Of a stretch of 34,380 nt of DNA, positions 31,339 through 34,380 are shown one piece after another. The notes beneath the pieces were generated by a model that worked only from the letters and a program-made list of their open reading frames with translations, searched no databases and was not told where the DNA came from. Position 1 is the stretch's first letter. Every line of letters begins with the position of its first letter. The DNA is from Clostridium sp. 28_12 (GTDB lineage: Bacteria; Bacillota; Clostridia; TANB77; CAG-508), in NCBI GenBank assembly GCA_001916055.1, contig MNRR01000040.1:8348-42727 (forward strand), written 5' to 3'. The position numbers and the translations under genes were made by a program.

Positions 31339-33423
31339 ATGGCAGGAAGAGCATACCCATTAGAAAGAACAAGAAATATAGGAATAATGGCTCACATTGA
31401 TGCTGGTAAAACAACAACAACAGAGAGAATATTATTCTACACAGGTAAAACACATAAAATAGGTGAAGTTCATGAAGGTGCTGCAACAATGGACTGGATG
31501 GAACAAGAACAAGAAAGAGGAATCACAATTACATCTGCTGCAACAACATGTTTCTGGAAAAATAATAGAATTAATATTATAGATACACCAGGACACGTAG
31601 ACTTTACAGTAGAAGTACAAAGATCTTTAAGAGTCCTTGATGGAGCAGTTACAGTATTAGCAGCAAAAGGTGGAGTTCAACCACAAACAGAAACAGTATG
31701 GAGACAAGCTGACAAATATCAAGTACCAAGAATGGTATATGTAAATAAAATGGATATTGTTGGTGCAAACTTTATGCTTTGTGTTGACCAATTAAAAAAC
31801 AGATTACGTGCTAACCCAGTACCAATCCAATTACCAATTGGTGCAGAAGACCAATTTAAAGGAATTGTTGATTTAATTAAAATGAGAGCTTTCATCCATA
31901 AAGATGACTTAGGAAAAGAAATTGAAGAAACAGATATTCCAGAAGATATGGTTGAAGATGCAAAAAAATGGAGAACAGCTATGATTGAAGCTGCATGTGA
32001 ACAAGATGAAGAATTAATGATGAAATATTTAGAAGGTGAAGAACCATCTGAAGAAGAAATCAAAAAAGCATTAAGAAAAGGAACAATAGCTAACGCAATA
32101 GTTCCAGTAACATGTGGATCTTCATATAAAAATAAAGGTGTACAAGAACTATTAAATGCAATAGTTGACTTTATGCCATCACCACTTGATATACCACATA
32201 TCAAAGGGGAAACACTAGATGGTGAACCAACAGAAGCCAAAACTTCTGATAGTGAACCATTTGCAGCATTAGCATTTAAAATTGCGACAGATCCATTCGT
32301 AGGAAAATTATGTTTCTTTAGAGTATATTCAGGTGTATTAGAAACAGGATCAACAGTTTTAAATTCTAGCAAAGATAAAAAAGAAAGAATTGGTAGAATT
32401 CTACAAATGCACTCAAATCACAGAGAAGATATTGAAAAAGTATATGCTGGTGATATTGCAGCTGCAGTAGGATTAAAAGATGTTACAACTGGAAATACTT
32501 TATGTGATCCAGAACATCCAATAATTCTAGAATCAATGGAATTCCCAGAACCAGTTATTGATATTGCTATTGAGCCAAAAGATAAAGCAGCTCAAGAAAA
32601 AATGGGAATAGCTTTAGCAAAATTAGCTGAAGAAGATCCAACATTTAAGGCATATACAAATCAAGAAACAGGTCAAACAATTATTGCAGGTATGGGTGAG
32701 TTACACTTAGACATAATTGTAGATAGATTAAAAAGAGAATTCAAAGTAGAATGTAATGTAGGTAAACCACAAGTTGCTTACAAAGAAACAATCAGAAATA
32801 AAGTAAAAGTTCAAGGTAAATTTATTCGTCAATCTGGTGGTAAAGGACAATACGGTGATGTATGGTTTGAAATGGAACCACTAGAACCAGGAAAAGGAAT
32901 TGAATTCGAAAGCAAAATCGTTGGAGGAGCAGTTCCAAAAGAATATATCAAACCAATTGAACAAGGAATGAGAGAAGCTGCTGAAAGCGGTATCTTAGCT
33001 GGATATCCAGTAATCGACTTCAAAGTATCATTAGTTGATGGTTCTTACCATGAAGTTGACTCATCAGAAATGGCATTCAAGATTGCTGCATCTATGGCAT
33101 TCAAAGAAGGATGTAAACAAGCTAAATCAGTTATCTTAGAGCCAATCATGAAAGTTGAAATAACAGTACCAGAAGAATACATGGGAGATGTTATTGGAGA
33201 CGTAAACTCTAGACGTGGTAGAATGGAAGGTATGGATGCAAATGATGGAATGCAAGAAATACATGCATTTATTCCATTATCTGAAATGTTCGGATATGCA
33301 ACAGACTTACGTTCAAAAACACAAGGTAGAGGTTCATACTCTATGGAACCATCTCATTATGAAGAAGTTCCAAAATCAGTACTTGAAACAATTGTTGCTT
33401 CAAGAGCTAAAAAAGAAGACTAA
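31339..33423 (+). CDS. fusA: elongation factor G
   Basis: This 694-residue translational GTPase drives translocation and, with RRF, ribosome recycling. G1 is AHIDAGKTTT (about 17-26), switch I has RGITITSAATT, G3 is DTPGHVDFT, and G4 is NKMD. Domain III-V motifs GMGELHLDI, QSGGKGQYGDV and PLSEMFGYATDLRS are intact. AAAGGAGGG precedes the ATG. The gene order rpsL-rpsG-fusA-tuf is the standard str operon. Confidence 0.99.
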   Translation: MAGRAYPLERTRNIGIMAHIDAGKTTTTERILFYTGKTHKIGEVHEGAATMDWMEQEQERGITITSAATTCFWKNNRINIIDTPGHVDFTVEVQRSLRVLDGAVTVLAAKGGVQPQTETVWRQADKYQVPRMVYVNKMDIVGANFMLCVDQLKNRLRANPVPIQLPIGAEDQFKGIVDLIKMRAFIHKDDLGKEIEETDIPEDMVEDAKKWRTAMIEAACEQDEELMMKYLEGEEPSEEEIKKALRKGTIANAIVPVTCGSSYKNKGVQELLNAIVDFMPSPLDIPHIKGETLDGEPTEAKTSDSEPFAALAFKIATDPFVGKLCFFRVYSGVLETGSTVLNSSKDKKERIGRILQMHSNHREDIEKVYAGDIAAAVGLKDVTTGNTLCDPEHPIILESMEFPEPVIDIAIEPKDKAAQEKMGIALAKLAEEDPTFKAYTNQETGQTIIAGMGELHLDIIVDRLKREFKVECNVGKPQVAYKETIRNKVKVQGKFIRQSGGKGQYGDVWFEMEPLEPGKGIEFESKIVGGAVPKEYIKPIEQGMREAAESGILAGYPVIDFKVSLVDGSYHEVDSSEMAFKIAASMAFKEGCKQAKSVILEPIMKVEITVPEEYMGDVIGDVNSRRGRMEGMDANDGMQEIHAFIPLSEMFGYATDLRSKTQGRGSYSMEPSHYEEVPKSVLETIVASRAKKED

Positions 33424-33455
33424 TACAAAAAGTGTAAAAGAATTATAGCAAACAC

Positions 33456-33484
33456 TTGCAATTTGAAAAAGATTGTTATAAAAT
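33456..33484 (+). promoter_or_regulatory. candidate tuf promoter
   Basis: TTGCAA (33456-33461) and TAAAAT (33479-33484) with a 17-base spacer lie in the 151-base fusA-tuf gap. They would allow extra expression of EF-Tu. A small stem, GTAAAGA (33527-33533) with TCTTTAC (33543-33549), follows in the leader. Confidence 0.5.
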
Positions 33485-33574
33485 GTTTATACTTAATGAA
33501 GTTATTAAATTTAAAATAATATAAAGGTAAAGAAAAACAGAATCTTTACTAAAAATTAAAGGAGGAATTTAAAA

Positions 33575-34380
33575 ATGGCAAAAGCAAAATTTGAAAGAAC
33601 AAAGCCACACGTTAACATCGGTACAATCGGACACGTTGACCATGGAAAAACAACAACAACTGCTGCTATCACAAAATATTTATCATTATTAGGAAAAGCT
33701 AAATTCGAAGCTTATGATGAAATTGATGGAGCACCAGAAGAAAAAGCAAGAGGAATCACAATCAACACAGCTCACGTAGAATATGAAACAGATAACAGAC
33801 ACTATGCACATGTTGACTGCCCAGGACATGCTGACTATGTAAAGAACATGATTACAGGTGCTGCTCAAATGGATGGTGCAATATTAGTTGTATCAGCAGC
33901 TGATGGACCAATGCCACAAACAAGAGAACACATCTTATTAGCTAGACAAGTAGGTGTTAAATACATCGTTGTTTACTTAAATAAATGTGATATGGTTGAT
34001 GATCCAGAATTATTAGAATTAGTTGAAATGGAAGTTAGAGACCTATTAACAGAATATGGTTTCCCAGGAGATGAAATTCCAGTAATAAAAGGTTCTTCAT
34101 TAAAAGTATTAGAGAGTACATCAACAGATCCTAATGATCCTGTTTATGCACCAATCAAAGAATTAATGGATGCAGTTGATAGCTATATCCCAACACCAGA
34201 AAGACCAGTAGACCAACCATTCCTAATGCCAGTTGAAGACGTATTCACAATTACAGGACGTGGAACAGTTGCAACAGGTAGAGTAGAAAGAGGAATTGTT
34301 AAAGTTTCTGACGAAGTTGAAATCATTGGTTTAACAACAGAAAGAAGAAAAACTGTTGTTACAGGTGTAGAAATGTTTAG
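33575..34380 (+). CDS. tuf: elongation factor Tu (partial, runs off the window)
   Basis: The first 268 codons of EF-Tu are present; the rest, about 130 codons, lies beyond the end. EF-Tu delivers aminoacyl-tRNA to the ribosome as a GTP complex. G1 is GHVDHGKTT, switch I has EEKARGITINTAHVEY, G3 is DCPGHADYVKNM, and G4 is NKCDMVD. Domain II begins at RPVDQPFLMPVEDVFTITGRG. AAAGGAGG precedes ATG 33575. The frame is open to the last base. Confidence 0.98.
   Translation, partial: MAKAKFERTKPHVNIGTIGHVDHGKTTTTAAITKYLSLLGKAKFEAYDEIDGAPEEKARGITINTAHVEYETDNRHYAHVDCPGHADYVKNMITGAAQMDGAILVVSAADGPMPQTREHILLARQVGVKYIVVYLNKCDMVDDPELLELVEMEVRDLLTEYGFPGDEIPVIKGSSLKVLESTSTDPNDPVYAPIKELMDAVDSYIPTPERPVDQPFLMPVEDVFTITGRGTVATGRVERGIVKVSDEVEIIGLTTERRKTVVTGVEMF

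Noticed and set aside
31719..32372. A 217-residue minus-strand gene inside fusA
   Set aside because: It is a shadow of the highly conserved fusA reading frame, with no start signal or family resemblance.

Overview
The window is AT-rich, gene-dense bacterial chromosome with strong AGGAGG-type ribosome binding sites. It carries the sporulation sigma factor SigH, folate-dependent TrmFO and an OLE RNA with its OapA partner. Together these point to an anaerobic, spore-forming-lineage Firmicute (Clostridia). There are no insertion sequences, no CRISPR array and no prophage.

Layout. 1-2590: an rluB pseudouridine synthase gene broken by a deletion that removes its catalytic Asp, an S1-domain protein, and a Replic_Relax-like gene followed by decayed coding sequence. 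2610-3240: tRNA-Arg(UCU), then a compact type I toxin-antitoxin candidate, made of a 50-residue membrane peptide on the minus strand and a convergent ~90-nt antisense RNA. 3240-8600: three envelope or signalling modules: an ECF sigma/anti-sigma pair, a PadR/HAAS-FtsW-like pair (the FtsW-like gene is frameshifted), and a second ECF sigma/zinc-finger anti-sigma pair with an ECF-type promoter. 8680-13080: NagZ-like hexosaminidase, M18 aminopeptidase and a FAD-Rieske oxidoreductase. 13090-15030: two unrecognised genes, then thymidylate kinase behind a short leader with a terminator. 15120-16290: OLE RNA plus oapA. 16300-18330: divergent ruvA and rarA. 18330-19810: two half-size TauE/SafE genes, a 45-residue peptide and a Cys-tailed carboxypeptidase-regulatory-like protein. 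19940-23430: sigH, then a phosphodiester glycosidase-cmk-HD operon. 23430-29930: a SWIM-SNF2 helicase, trmFO and a long coiled-coil protein of unknown function. 29940-end: the str operon, rpsL-rpsG-fusA-tuf (tuf runs off the window), with structured leaders and an unusual long hairpin between rpsL and rpsG.

Most interesting items: the OLE RNA/OapA locus; the type I toxin-antitoxin candidate whose two transcripts begin with the same 11 bases; the rpsL-rpsG hairpin, whose mismatches become G-U pairs only in minus-strand RNA; and the FtsW-like protein that appears to lack the polymerase Asp. Several genes carry small lesions (rluB, the FtsW-like gene, the tail after the Replic_Relax-like gene, a short N-terminus in rarA). 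They could be real decay or assembly errors; reads would decide. Family assignments come from motif recognition by eye, with no database search.
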